From: JAHEDT01 sp963825615
Lineage (GTDB): Bacteria; Desulfobacterota; Desulfuromonadia; Desulfuromonadales; BM103
Assembly (NCBI GenBank): GCA_963825615.1
Contig: CAWGTV010000008.1
Coordinates: 248,001 to 312,000, forward strand
Direction: 5' to 3'
Length of the DNA stretch: 64,000 nucleotides
Shown here piece by piece: positions 46,680 to 57,230 of this stretch (its first letter is position 1; the number at the start of each line of letters is the position of its first letter). Below the pieces are notes generated by a model. It did no database searches and was not told where the DNA came from. It worked only from the letters and a program-made list of their open reading frames with translations. Made by a program: the position numbers and the translations under genes.

Positions 46680-46877
46680 AGTTGGGACAAACCGTGCCTG
46701 AGCAGGAACCTGAGTTTTGAAAGTATACTCCTGCGTCTGGGAAGGTAAAGGGAATTGGGGTCAGGCAAGCAGGGGCTTTGCCATCTTCGGGACGTGTATC
46801 CGACGGGAATGGTCGCAAACGTGATTGTGGAAAGGGTCGAAGACTGAATTCCTTATCCTGACCCGCCGCTGAGGATC

Positions 46878-48164
46878 TCAGGGGGCCTGTCTGGCTTCGT
46901 AATGCTCACAGAGCGTTCCCAGGTAACGCGAGCCAAGCTGCTCACTCGCCAGGATTTTCTTGACCGCTGGCAGTTTGAGGATCACACCGAGCATGGCGGC
47001 CAGGGCGCGATGGCTCCAGAGCACCTGGTTGTCGAAGATCAGGTTCTGCAGCTTGCCGCGCTCGAGTGCCATGAGCACGACCTTGTGGGTCGAATTGACC
47101 GGTGTGATGACGCGTTTCTCCCGTGGCTGCATGGACAGGGCGCCAATCCGGCAGTTGCGGGCGCAGACCCCGCAGCCAAGGCAAAGCTCTGCGTCGATCT
47201 GTGCTTGCTTGCGGCCGGAACCGTCGGTGCAGGCGGCGGCGAGGGTGATAACCTTGACCGGGCAGGCGGCCAGGCAGCGGCCGCAACCGCTGCAGTTGGT
47301 CTCCACCTGGGCGATATAGTTGCTGGTGTGCACCGGGTGTTCATGGCCGAAACGCTGGGCGGCGAGCATCGCCTCGCAGCAGCAGGGGCAGCAGTTGCAG
47401 ATGAAGTTGACCCCGTTCTGCACATTTTCACCGAACTGCACCAAGTTCTGTTCCCAGGCCTTGTGCAGCAGTTCCTTGCATTCGCTGCGATCGACGCGCC
47501 GTGCATAATCGTGGCGGATCAGCGACGCAGCCACAGTGTTGAAGGTCATGCAGATATCCATCTCCGCAGCGCAGGCCCGCCCCTGGTGCTGGCGCTTGTG
47601 ACGGCAGTAGCAGAGGCCGATGCCGATATCGCTGGCTGTTTCGATGACCATCGTGGCCTTCTCGTAATCGAGGACATGCAGAGCATGCTCGCTATCGAGC
47701 ACCTCCTCCTGAACGAAGACACGCCCCAGTTGGGTCTTGCCAGTCAAAAACAGCTGTCGGATGAAATCCTCCTCGACGGTAATGTACTGCTCGTAAAGTT
47801 CGCTCAAAAGCTTCTGGTTGATATCACCGCGCGTACGCATCAGGGCAAACTCGAAGAAGCCGGCCATCGGCGGCGGCAGCACGTATTCCGTGCTGCCGTT
47901 GACGCGCATGTCAACCAGCAGGGCCCGGCCGGCCAGGCGCTGCAGGGTTTTCTCAGCATCATCCAGGGAGAGCCGCCAGTTCCTGGCGGCCTGCTCGGCT
48001 GTGAACGGCTTGATCGGCAGCCGCGCGACCAGCTCGGCTTCTTCGCTTGTAAAGAGCAGGGCGAGGATGCGGTAGAGGAGTTGCGAGGGAGGTGCTCCCT
48101 GGGAATAGAGATTCAGGCGGCCGGTCAGCTGCTCATAACTGGAACGGGGGGTGCGGTGAGCCAT
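46878..48164 (-). CDS. 4Fe-4S protein with Cys-rich central domain
   Basis: A 428-residue cytosolic protein. The N-terminal third is a winged-helix-like region (RNWRLSLDDAEKTLQRLAGR). A central part has GLCYCRHKRQHQGRACAAEM and CNCCPCCCEAM, then two 4Fe-4S ferredoxin motifs near residues 290-345: CSGCGRCLAACPV and CLGCGVCARNC. The family occurs in anaerobes and may move electrons to unknown partners. ATG 48164 (MAHRTPRSS) is preferred over the upstream 48179. A GAF-GGDEF gene lies immediately upstream on the same strand. Confidence 0.85.
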   Translation of the reverse strand: MAHRTPRSSYEQLTGRLNLYSQGAPPSQLLYRILALLFTSEEAELVARLPIKPFTAEQAARNWRLSLDDAEKTLQRLAGRALLVDMRVNGSTEYVLPPPMAGFFEFALMRTRGDINQKLLSELYEQYITVEEDFIRQLFLTGKTQLGRVFVQEEVLDSEHALHVLDYEKATMVIETASDIGIGLCYCRHKRQHQGRACAAEMDICMTFNTVAASLIRHDYARRVDRSECKELLHKAWEQNLVQFGENVQNGVNFICNCCPCCCEAMLAAQRFGHEHPVHTSNYIAQVETNCSGCGRCLAACPVKVITLAAACTDGSGRKQAQIDAELCLGCGVCARNCRIGALSMQPREKRVITPVNSTHKVVLMALERGKLQNLIFDNQVLWSHRALAAMLGVILKLPAVKKILASEQLGSRYLGTLCEHYEARQAP

Positions 48165-48188
48165 CGGGTACCTCCGCAAAGAAGGTTA

Positions 48189-49232
48189 TCACGCCGACTG
48201 GACCGCGTCGCGGGTGGTCTCCTTGACGCGATACATCGCCTGGTCCGCCAGGCGGATCAAGCCATCCTTGGTTTTGGCATCGTCGGGGAAGGTGGCTATA
48301 CCGAAGCTGGCGGTCATCTTGAAAGGGATATCCTGGTCATCGCGAAAATCATAGGCCCGAAACAGCTCGCAGAGCTTGGTCGCCAGAGTCATGGCCCCGC
48401 TCTTGCCGGTATTCGGCAGGACGATGACAAATTCGTCACCGCCGTAACGGGCCGATTTGCAGATTTTGCGGACGTTGTCCTTGATCAGCTTGCCGACCTC
48501 GGCCAGGGTGCGGCTGCCCACCAGGTGCCCGCAGGTGTCGTTGATCTTCTTGAAGAAATCGAGATCGATGAATATCAGTGACAATTTGCCGCCGAAGCGG
48601 TGCACCCGCTCGATCTCTTCGTCAATCAGGGTGTGCAGGTAGCGGCCGTTGTACAGACCGGTCAGATCGTCGGTGATGACCAGTTCGCTGATGCGCATGA
48701 AGTTGCGGGCATTCTCGATGGCGATCGCGGCGTAATCAGCAATGGTCAAAAGAATCTGCAGGTCGGCATGTTTGAAGACCTTCTCGTTGGGGCCGTTGAC
48801 CAGCTCGATAACCCCAAGGATATGGTCCTTGCTGCGTACCGGCACGCAAAGGACCGACTGGGTGATAAAGGCCGAAGCACGGTCGAACTGGTCGGAGAAG
48901 CGACCGTCCTCGCCAACGTCGGCGATCACCACCGGTTCACCATGTTCGGCTACCCAGCCGGCAATCCCCTTGCCGGCAGGGACCTTCATCCCCTTGAGCT
49001 TTTCGGCCGCCGGCGAGACGGCAATCTCGAAGGTCAATTCGCCGGTCTGCTCATCTCGCAGCAACAGTGACCACGCCTGGGTTTTGAGCAAACGGCTGAC
49101 CTGATCCATGATCAGGGTCAGCACGTTTTCAAGGTCGACGGTCGACGTCAGAGCCTTGCCGATCTCGATGAGAACTTCAAGCTCGCGGTTGCGCCGTTCC
49201 AGGGTTTTGAGCAGATGGGCATCTGTTGGCAA
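48189..49232 (-). CDS. GAF-GGDEF cyclase, predicted Hypr type (3',3'-cGAMP synthase, GacA-like)
   Basis: A 347-residue protein: a short coiled coil (residues 6-28), a GAF domain (about 20-165) and a GGDEF domain (about 180-345). The active-site motif is GGDEF at 264-268, with FIDLDFFKKINDTCGHLVGS before it. In ordinary diguanylate cyclases the last residue of that block is Asp (Asp344 in PleD); here it is Ser240, exactly 24 residues before GGDEF. That substitution marks Hypr enzymes such as Geobacter GacA, which is also GAF-GGDEF and makes cyclic AMP-GMP. The product-inhibition site RxxD reads RKIC, so feedback is probably absent. Confidence 0.9.
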   Translation of the reverse strand: MPTDAHLLKTLERRNRELEVLIEIGKALTSTVDLENVLTLIMDQVSRLLKTQAWSLLLRDEQTGELTFEIAVSPAAEKLKGMKVPAGKGIAGWVAEHGEPVVIADVGEDGRFSDQFDRASAFITQSVLCVPVRSKDHILGVIELVNGPNEKVFKHADLQILLTIADYAAIAIENARNFMRISELVITDDLTGLYNGRYLHTLIDEEIERVHRFGGKLSLIFIDLDFFKKINDTCGHLVGSRTLAEVGKLIKDNVRKICKSARYGGDEFVIVLPNTGKSGAMTLATKLCELFRAYDFRDDQDIPFKMTASFGIATFPDDAKTKDGLIRLADQAMYRVKETTRDAVQSA

Positions 49233-49360
49233 AGGGGCCCCCGAATTTTCGAATAAAGCTGAACTCCACAGCTCAGAATCAACTTCCGCACGTTAACATA
49301 TTTTTCCCGTCAGGTCACCAAAATCCATCACTTGCCCTGTCCTGCAAAGCGCAGACACTC

Positions 49361-49369
49361 TGATATACT
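49361..49369 (+). promoter_or_regulatory. Extended -10 promoter of the A/V-ATPase operon
   Basis: TG-A-TATACT is an extended -10 element; no good -35 is visible 17 bases upstream, which fits this promoter class. The first gene starts 30 bases downstream. Confidence 0.5.
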
Positions 49370-49399
49370 GAAAACATTAACAACAACAAATGGTTTCTT

Positions 49400-49744
49400 A
49401 TGACAGACGGGTTGCTCAACAATATCATTCAACTGGAAAAAAACATCCAGGCCGAGGCGGCTAACGAAGTGGCCCGCGTCAGCGCGTGGCAGACCCGCGA
49501 ACTAGCGAACCTGCAGACGGCCCTGGCAACGGCCCGCAGCGACGAAGAACAGCGCTGCCAGCGACTGATGGCCGAGCACAAGACGGCACTGCTGCGTGAA
49601 GGCGCCAACCTGGAAGCAGCGGCTACCGCCTGGTGCGAACGCCTGACGGGGCTGGATGACACAACGCTGCACACTGCCTTAAAACGGCAACTGGCAGCCA
49701 TTCTGCCAGGGGGTGACCATGATCATCCGCATGGCCAAGGTTGA
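49400..49744 (+). CDS. A/V-type ATPase peripheral-stalk subunit H-like (AtpH/NtpF)
   Basis: A 114-residue, highly helical, Ala/Glu/Arg-rich protein (LEKNIQAEAANEVARVSAWQ and so on) with the size and position of the G/H stalk subunit that pairs with subunit E to form the peripheral stalk. Sequence alone would be too generic; operon position in front of subunit I makes the call. The 3' end overlaps the next gene by 26 bases, in another frame. Confidence 0.8.
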   Translation: MTDGLLNNIIQLEKNIQAEAANEVARVSAWQTRELANLQTALATARSDEEQRCQRLMAEHKTALLREGANLEAAATAWCERLTGLDDTTLHTALKRQLAAILPGGDHDHPHGQG

Positions 49745-51617
49745 AATAGTCGGCCCCAAACAGGATCTTCTCAACACCCTCGACCTCCTGCACAACCGGG
49801 GCATTTTCCAGCCTGACCCGCAGCTTCTGGAACGGGTCGAGCTGGCGCCCGCCGACCGGTTGCAGGCGCTGGTCCTCGATGAGCAGGACCTGCGCGAACG
49901 CAGCTTCTTTCAGAACCTCCACGAACGGGTTGCAGCCCTGCTGGCACTCCTCCCCGAAACCGCCAACGGCGTCTCGCCACTACAGCCCCTGCCGGTCATG
50001 GAACTCCTCGCCGAGCTGGTCGACCAGCACCTGGCCAAGGCCCGCGAGCAGGCCGGCCTCCTGACCGAATGCCGCCAAAAGAGTGAAGATTTGGAGCACA
50101 GCCTGGTGTTCTGGCGGGCTCTCGAGCCGCTGCTGGCCGGGTTGCCGCACGCTTCGACCCTCGAACTATTCGGTATCACCATTCGTGATACCCACCAGCT
50201 GCAGGCCCTCGAAGCCTTGCTGCAGGAGCGCACTCAGGGGCGCTGCCTTATCAGTACCGCGACGACCACGGACGGGGAACTGGTCGGACTGGTGGCCACG
50301 GATCGCAGCGTTGCCGCCAGCCTGCGCCAGGCCTTGACCGACGAGCGAGTTCCCGAGCTGCCCCTGGACGCCGACCTCGCCGACCTGTCCCTCCCCCGGC
50401 GCATTGCCGCGCTGCATCAACGCCTGGAAGAACAGCTCTCCCGCTGTCGACAAATCGAAGCAGCGCTGATGGAACTGGCCCGACGCTGGCGCCCGGTCTA
50501 CCGCCGCGCCGAGAGTTGGCTGGAAGAGCGCCTGAGCCTGTACCGCGCCACGGCGACCGCCTATACGACCCGGCTCTGCTTCATCATCGAGGGGTGGATG
50601 GCCGAAGCCGGGGTCGCCGCATTGCAGGCGGACCTCAACCAGGCCTTTGCCGGCAAGGTTGTATTGGAGCAACAGGCCATCCTCGAGGAGGACCTCGACC
50701 AGGTCCCGGTCATGCTGCGCAACCCCGGATACTTTGCCCCCTTCGAAATATTTTCGCGCCTGCTCCCCCTGCCCAAGTATTCCTCCTACGACCCGACCCC
50801 GCTGATCGGCCTATTCTTTCCGATTTTTTTCGGCATGATTCTCGGCGACGTCGGCTACGGGATGCTCCTCTTGCTGATCGGCTTCTTCCTGGCGAAACAC
50901 TACCCGCCGCAGCACCTGCCGAGCGATATCGGCAAAGTACTCGGCGCGGCGGCACTCTACACGATCCTGTTCGGCTTCCTGTACGGCGAATTGTTCGGCG
51001 ATCTCGGCGAACAGTGGCTGGGCCTGCACCCCCTCTGGTTCGATCGCGGCAAAGCCATCCTGCCGATGGGCGTCTTCGCCGTCAGTGTCGGCGTCATGCA
51101 CGTGCTGCTCGGCATTACCCTCGGCGCCCTCGCCGAGCTACGCCGCCACCACCCCCGCAAGGCGTTGCTCAAGCTCACCATGCTCGTGGCGGTCCTGCTG
51201 CTGGTGCTGGCCCTGGTCGGCTGGTTCTACCCGCAGTCTTGGCTGCAGACCGGGCCACTGCTGATCGGTGTCGGCATACTCATGCCGGTGCTGATCGCCG
51301 CCGAAGGGCTGCTTGCGCCCCTTGAGCTGCTCAAGACCATGGGCAACATCATTTCCTATGTCCGCATCATGGCCATCGGCTTCAGCTCGGTACTGCTGGC
51401 CATTGTCGCCAACCGGCTGGGCGGCATGACCGGCGACGTCATGGTCGGCATTCTGGTGGCCGGGTTGCTGCATGCCTTCAACCTGCTGCTGGGGGTGTTT
51501 GCGCCCACGGTGCACTCGCTGCGTCTGCATTACGTGGAGTTTTTCAGCAAGTTTCTCGACCTTGGGGGGCGCCGCTTCCAGCCCTGGCAGAAGCCCCCCC
51601 GTAAACGGGCGACATAG
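49719..51617 (+). CDS. atpI: A/V-type ATPase membrane subunit I (a-subunit homologue)
   Basis: A 632-residue subunit that forms the ion half-channels. The N-terminal half is soluble with coiled-coil arms (residues 1-330); the C-terminal half has about eight membrane helices. Conserved blocks include DPTPLIGLFFPIFFGMILGD near 350, SYVRIMAIGFSSVLLAIVAN near 545, where the essential Arg contacts the c-ring carboxylate, and the C-terminal HSLRLHYVEFFSKFLDLGG. ATG 49719 is assumed, the second Met of the open frame. Confidence 0.95.
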   Translation: MIIRMAKVEIVGPKQDLLNTLDLLHNRGIFQPDPQLLERVELAPADRLQALVLDEQDLRERSFFQNLHERVAALLALLPETANGVSPLQPLPVMELLAELVDQHLAKAREQAGLLTECRQKSEDLEHSLVFWRALEPLLAGLPHASTLELFGITIRDTHQLQALEALLQERTQGRCLISTATTTDGELVGLVATDRSVAASLRQALTDERVPELPLDADLADLSLPRRIAALHQRLEEQLSRCRQIEAALMELARRWRPVYRRAESWLEERLSLYRATATAYTTRLCFIIEGWMAEAGVAALQADLNQAFAGKVVLEQQAILEEDLDQVPVMLRNPGYFAPFEIFSRLLPLPKYSSYDPTPLIGLFFPIFFGMILGDVGYGMLLLLIGFFLAKHYPPQHLPSDIGKVLGAAALYTILFGFLYGELFGDLGEQWLGLHPLWFDRGKAILPMGVFAVSVGVMHVLLGITLGALAELRRHHPRKALLKLTMLVAVLLLVLALVGWFYPQSWLQTGPLLIGVGILMPVLIAAEGLLAPLELLKTMGNIISYVRIMAIGFSSVLLAIVANRLGGMTGDVMVGILVAGLLHAFNLLLGVFAPTVHSLRLHYVEFFSKFLDLGGRRFQPWQKPPRKRAT

Positions 51618-51632
51618 AGAAGGAGGAGCCTA

Positions 51633-51845
51633 ATGGATAAAGTCTGGATCGCATTTGCCGCCGCGCTGGCGGTCGGCCTGCCGGCCATCGCCACGGCCTG
51701 GGCCCAGTCGCGCATTGGCGCCGCCGGCGCCGGGACCCTGGCGGAGAAGCCTGAACTGACCGGCGCTATCATCATCCTGGTCGCCATCCCCGAAACCATG
51801 GTCATTCTTGGCTTCGTGGTCGCCGCGATGATCCTGCTCATGTAG
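51633..51845 (+). CDS. atpK: A/V-type ATPase proteolipid subunit K (c-subunit), single hairpin, Na+-type ligands
   Basis: A 70-residue membrane hairpin. Helix 1 covers residues 4-27 with Gln25 (ATAWAQSRIGAAG), the polar loop ends in EKPEL, and helix 2 (44-70) has the ion-binding Glu54 in AIPETMVILGF. The Gln25-to-Pro40 spacing of 15 equals that in Na+-binding c-subunits of Ilyobacter (Gln32) and helix 3 of Enterococcus NtpK (Gln110), and Glu-Thr follows as in NtpK. This suggests Na+ coupling. Being one hairpin with one Glu, unlike the double-hairpin NtpK, the ring should carry more ions per turn. Confidence 0.95.
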   Translation: MDKVWIAFAAALAVGLPAIATAWAQSRIGAAGAGTLAEKPELTGAIIILVAIPETMVILGFVVAAMILLM

Positions 51846-51852
51846 TCGGCCA

Positions 51853-52452
51853 ATGAGTGAGTCCGAGCTGAAGATGGCCCTGCAGCAGGAGGGTGCCGAG
51901 CGGATTCGCGGCCTCTGGCAGGAAGCCGAGGCGACCGTCGCGGCACAGCGCCAGGAGTTCGACGCCGAGCTCGCCCGGGTGCACAGCGCGACCGACCGGC
52001 AAATCCAGGCCGAGTCGGCCATGCTCCGCAACACCTTGCTCTTTGCCGCCCAGGGACGGGCCCAGAAGACTCGCCTGCACGCTGAGGCTGCACTGGAGCA
52101 GCGCCTGCTGCTGCTGGCCAGGCAATTACTTCCGGAACTGGCCGGCGACGACCGCTCCAAGTTGTGGCAGGCCCTGCGCGGCGAGTTGCCTGCCGCGGCC
52201 TGGACGGCCATCGCGGTTCATCCCGCCGACCAGGGGCAGGCAGAACAGGAGTTCCCGGAGGCGACCATCACCTGTGATGAAACCCTCGCCGGTGGCCTGA
52301 TCGCAACCAGCGCCGACGGCGCCATCCGCATCGACAACTCGCTGAGCTGCCGGCTGCTGCGGGCTTGGCCCGACCTGTTGCCAAAGCTCCTGGGTGAACT
52401 GCGCAAGCTGGTGGACAACCATGCAACTACTGACCCCCACACCACCGGCTGA
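51853..52452 (+). CDS. atpE: A/V-type ATPase peripheral-stalk subunit E
   Basis: A 199-residue subunit. The first 90 residues are a long charged helix (MALQQEGAERIRGLWQEAEA) that pairs with subunit H; the rest is the globular head domain ending in the typical strand-rich part (ETLAGGLIATSADGAIRIDN), also seen in F-type delta and V-type E. The gene starts 7 bp after atpK and its end overlaps atpC by 32 bases. Confidence 0.9.
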   Translation: MSESELKMALQQEGAERIRGLWQEAEATVAAQRQEFDAELARVHSATDRQIQAESAMLRNTLLFAAQGRAQKTRLHAEAALEQRLLLLARQLLPELAGDDRSKLWQALRGELPAAAWTAIAVHPADQGQAEQEFPEATITCDETLAGGLIATSADGAIRIDNSLSCRLLRAWPDLLPKLLGELRKLVDNHATTDPHTTG

Positions 52453-53305
52453 ACTGCCGGCCGAAGCCTTATTGGCACGTCTGCGCTGTCGGCGCGCAGC
52501 CATCGACCTGGCCGCCGATCAGAGCGCACAAACGTCGCCCGCAGACATCGTCAACTGGGTGTATCGACGTCTCAACAGACGCCTGCGCAACCGGCTCACC
52601 CCCTTTCTCGACCTGCTCGCCATGCGCGACTTGGTGCTGAGCCTGCGTTACACTCTGGCCGGAGAGCTTCCGCCGTCGACCGTCCTGCGCAGCTCCTTGC
52701 TCGCCGCACCGCTGCTGCGGCTGACCGCGACCGGCGACGATGCCGAGAAGACGGTCGCCCAGCTCGAAGCAGCCCTCGCCGGGGACTACCCGTTTGTCAG
52801 CGGGCTGCTGAGCAGTTACCGACGCCAGGGCCCCGGCGGCATTGAGCAGCAGCTGTCCGAAGGGATCCTCCAGCACGGCCTGGCGCACCCCGGGTCCCGC
52901 TTCCTCACAGGCGCGCTGCGCTACCTGATCGACATGCGCAACTGCCTGGCGATCCACAAGCTCTGGCGCTGGCAGGTCAGCCTGGCGCCGCCCCTGGTCG
53001 CCGGCGGCACTATTGCCACAAGCCGCCTGCGCCACATCTGGGCGACGCGCGACGGTGACCGGCTCGTGCGGCTCGTGTTGCATCTGACCGGAGAACCGTG
53101 CCGGGCGGGGAAAACCATGGCCATGGAGCAATGCCTGCTCAAAGGGATGACTCGACTCATGCGCCAGGCTGGTCGCGACCCGCTGGGGCTTGGCGTGATC
53201 ATCGACTATCTCTGGCGGGCCCAGCTGGTGACCCACAACCAGGTCCTGCGGCAGACTCTGGCGGTCGATCGCGAAGAGCTGCTTGGTGAGGTACTGCTGC
53301 TATGA
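52421..53305 (+). CDS. atpC: A/V-type ATPase central subunit C (d-subunit homologue)
   Basis: A 294-residue, largely helical subunit that caps the c-ring and socket for the central stalk. Family features are weak but include the three-fold helical repeat and an RYLIDMRNCLAIHKLWRWQV stretch near residue 170. The start at 52421 lies inside the atpE 3' end. The stop TGA overlaps the next ATG. Divergence at this position is normal for subunit C. Confidence 0.85.
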   Translation: MQLLTPTPPAELPAEALLARLRCRRAAIDLAADQSAQTSPADIVNWVYRRLNRRLRNRLTPFLDLLAMRDLVLSLRYTLAGELPPSTVLRSSLLAAPLLRLTATGDDAEKTVAQLEAALAGDYPFVSGLLSSYRRQGPGGIEQQLSEGILQHGLAHPGSRFLTGALRYLIDMRNCLAIHKLWRWQVSLAPPLVAGGTIATSRLRHIWATRDGDRLVRLVLHLTGEPCRAGKTMAMEQCLLKGMTRLMRQAGRDPLGLGVIIDYLWRAQLVTHNQVLRQTLAVDREELLGEVLLL

Positions 53306-53622
53306 AAGAGATCCTGTTTCTGACCCCTGACGACAGTGCTCCGGGCTTCGCCCTCGCCGGGGTCCGCCAGCAGCAGGTAACGCCGCAGCAGGCCTGGGAG
53401 GCGATCCAGCAGGCCTTTACTGACCCGGACGTCGGCTTGATCGTTGCCGACACCCGGCTGCTGAAAATGATTGATCCGATCCGCCTGCGTGAACAGACCG
53501 ACCGCTGGAGCGGGGTCATGGTCACCCTGCCTGCCCCGGCCGGGCGGACCGCCCGGCCGGTCGACGAACTGCAGCGCCTGGTACAGAGGGCGCTTGGCTA
53601 TCATGTGAGGCTGCAGCAATGA
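53302..53622 (+). CDS. atpF: A/V-type ATPase subunit F (NtpG)
   Basis: A 106-residue Rossmann-like regulatory subunit of the central stalk. LTPDDSAPGFALAGVRQQQV and VGLIVADTRLLKMID are the family blocks. It is linked to both neighbours by ATGA overlaps. It has a Gln-rich surface loop (QQQVTPQQAWEAIQQ). Length matches other F subunits. Confidence 0.88.
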   Translation: MKEILFLTPDDSAPGFALAGVRQQQVTPQQAWEAIQQAFTDPDVGLIVADTRLLKMIDPIRLREQTDRWSGVMVTLPAPAGRTARPVDELQRLVQRALGYHVRLQQ

Positions 53623-55230
53623 ATGGTAAAGTCACCAGCATCAGCGGCGCCACCGTGTGCGTCGACCTCCCCGACCTGAAGGTCGGTGACCGGGTCTTGG
53701 TCGGCAGCAACCGACTGACCGGTGAGGTGGTGCGCCTCGACGGCCGCATCGCCACGGTGCAGGTATTCGAAGAGAACCGCGGCCTCGGCATCGGCGAGGA
53801 GGTCGCCACCGCCGGCGGGCCTCTGACCGTTCACCTCGGCCCCGGGCTGCTCGGCGGGGTGTTCGACGGCCTGCAGCGGCCGCTCCCGCAACTGCTGCGA
53901 AACAGCGGCGATTTCATCACCAGCGGGCAGAACCCCTTCCCCCTCGACCGCAGCCGCGCCTGGGAGTTCAGCTCCGACCGCCGACCGGGAGAAGCGCTGC
54001 ACGCCGGCGAGGCCTTCGGCACCGTGCGCGAGGGACATATCGATCACCTGCTGCTGTCACCGCGGGACGGCACTCTGGTCCGGCTGCACACCGGGACGCT
54101 GTTCCTCGAGAACCCGGCGGCGACCTTTGCCGAGGCAGAGCCCGTACACGGCTGGCACAGCTGGCCAGTGCGCGACGCCCGCCCCTATCGCCGCAAGCTG
54201 CCACCCACCACGCCGCTGATCACCGGCCAGCGCTGCCTCGACTTCCTCTTCCCCCTGCTCAAGGGGGGCGTCGCCATCGTCCCCGGCGGCTTCGGCACCG
54301 GCAAGACCGTGCTCGAGCAGACCATTGCCAAGTTCGCCGATGTCGACGTCGTGGTCTATGTCGGCTGTGGCGAGCGCGGCAACGAGATGGCCGGCCTGCT
54401 CGACGAGTTCGGCGAGCTCGAGGACCCGCGCAGCGGCCGGCCGCTCATGGAGCGCACCATCATCGTCGCCAACACCTCGAACATGCCGGTGGCCGCACGC
54501 GAATCCTCGATCTTCACCGCCGTGACCATGGCCGAGTACTACCGCGACATGGGGCTCGACGTGCTCTTCCTCGCCGACAGCCTGTCGCGCTGGGCCGAGG
54601 CGCTGCGCGAGATCTCCGCGGCCCTCGAGGAGATGCCCGGCGAAGACGGTTACCCGACCTACCTTGGCTCGCGGCTCTCCGGCTTCATCGAGCGAGCCGG
54701 AGTCGTGGAGGCCCTCTCCGGCGGCGAGGGGTCGCTGAGCATGATCCTGGCGGTATCGCCACCGGGCGCCGATTTCGCCGAGCCGGTCACCCAGGCCTGC
54801 CTGCGCGTGGCCGGGGCGCTCTACTTGCTCGATACGCAGCTGGCCCACCGCCGGCACTTTCCGGCGATCAACTGGACCCAGAGCTTTTCCCTGTATAGCG
54901 ACACCGCCATGGCCCACTTCACCGAACAACATGCCGAATGGGCCAAGCTCCAGGCGCGCTGCCGCGATCTCCTGCAACGCGAGGACGCCCTGCGGGAGGT
55001 GGCCGAGGTGGTTGGTATGGAAGGGCTGCAGGATGGCGACCGCCTGCTGATGCGCACCGCCGAAAAGATTCGCCTCGATTTCCTCTGTCAGAACAGCTTC
55101 ACCGAAGACGCTTTTGCCACACCCCAGGACACCATCGCGCATATCACCGCCCTGGTCGCCGGACACGATCGGCTGGCTGCCGCACTGAAAGGCGGCGCTC
55201 TGCTCGATGACCTGCTCAAGGAAGGTGCCG

Positions 55231-55244
<14 letters not shown>
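53619..55244 (+). CDS. atpA: A/V-type ATPase catalytic subunit A
   Basis: A 541-residue catalytic subunit. The P-loop is GGFGTGKTVLEQTIAKF near residue 224, followed by VYVGCGERGNEMAGLLDEF, NTSNMPVAARESSIFTAVTM, the catalytic-Glu region and LADSLSRWAEALREISAALE. It is about 40-50 residues shorter than most A subunits, mainly in the non-homologous region near residues 115-190. It starts at an ATGA overlap with atpF and ends overlapping atpB by 14 bases. Confidence 0.97.
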
Positions 55245-56552
<1,308 letters not shown>

Positions 56553-56556
<4 letters not shown>

Positions 56557-57197
56557 TCCAGCCAACCCGCACCAACCTGCTCCTGCTGAAGGGGCGCCTG
56601 CACGCGGTGCTCAACTGCACCACAATCCTCAAGGGGAGGCGGCAGGCGTTGATCAAGGAGTTTCTCAAGATCACGCGGCCGCTGATGCAGTCGCGCGAGG
56701 AGGTCAGCCAGGCCTACGCGCGGGCCATCGACGCCCTGCACGTCAGCCAGGCCCGCGAAAGCCCTGCCGCGGTCCAAGCGCTGGCGGCCATCAATCGCCG
56801 CCAGATCGCCGTCGAGGTTGAAGAGGGCAACTTGCTCGGCCTGCGCTTCCGCGACTTGACCATGCACGAGACGGTGGCACGCAGCTTCGACGAGCGCCCC
56901 TACGACATGTTCGGCAGTTCGGCGTGGCTCGATGAAGCGATTGAAGAGTTCGAGGGGATTATCGAGGAGATGCTGTCGCTGGCTAATTTCGAGGGGAAGT
57001 TCCGGCGCCTGGCCGAAGAGCTGGTACGCCTGACCCGGCGTATCCGCATTCTCGAAGAGCGCATCGCCCCGGATCTGCACCGGGACATCCACGCCATGGC
57101 CCAGTACCTGGTGGAGCGGGAGCGGGAGACTTATTTCCGGTTGAAACGTTTCAAGGGGTACGCCGCCAGGCAGAGCAGTCCGGGGACGCGCGTTTGA
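56553..57197 (+). CDS. atpD: A/V-type ATPase central-stalk subunit D
   Basis: A 214-residue central rotor subunit: long antiparallel coiled coil with the N-terminal TRTNLLLLKGRLHAVLNC block and the C-terminal FRRLAEELVRLTRRIRILE and RDIHAMAQYLVERERETYFR. ATGA overlap with atpB. It is the last gene of the operon, which runs H-I-K-E-C-F-A-B-D as in the Enterococcus ntp operon. The next gene converges after 33 bp. Confidence 0.93.
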
Positions 57198-57230
57198 GGT
57201 CTCCCGGCGGCACCGATCCGGGACAGAGGA

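Noticed and set aside
46902..48581. A 559-codon plus-strand open frame opposite the Fe-S protein
   Set aside because: Spans two real minus-strand genes and has no family features.
54057..55166. A 369-codon minus-strand frame inside atpA
   Set aside because: Composition bias of antisense; atpA is unmistakable.
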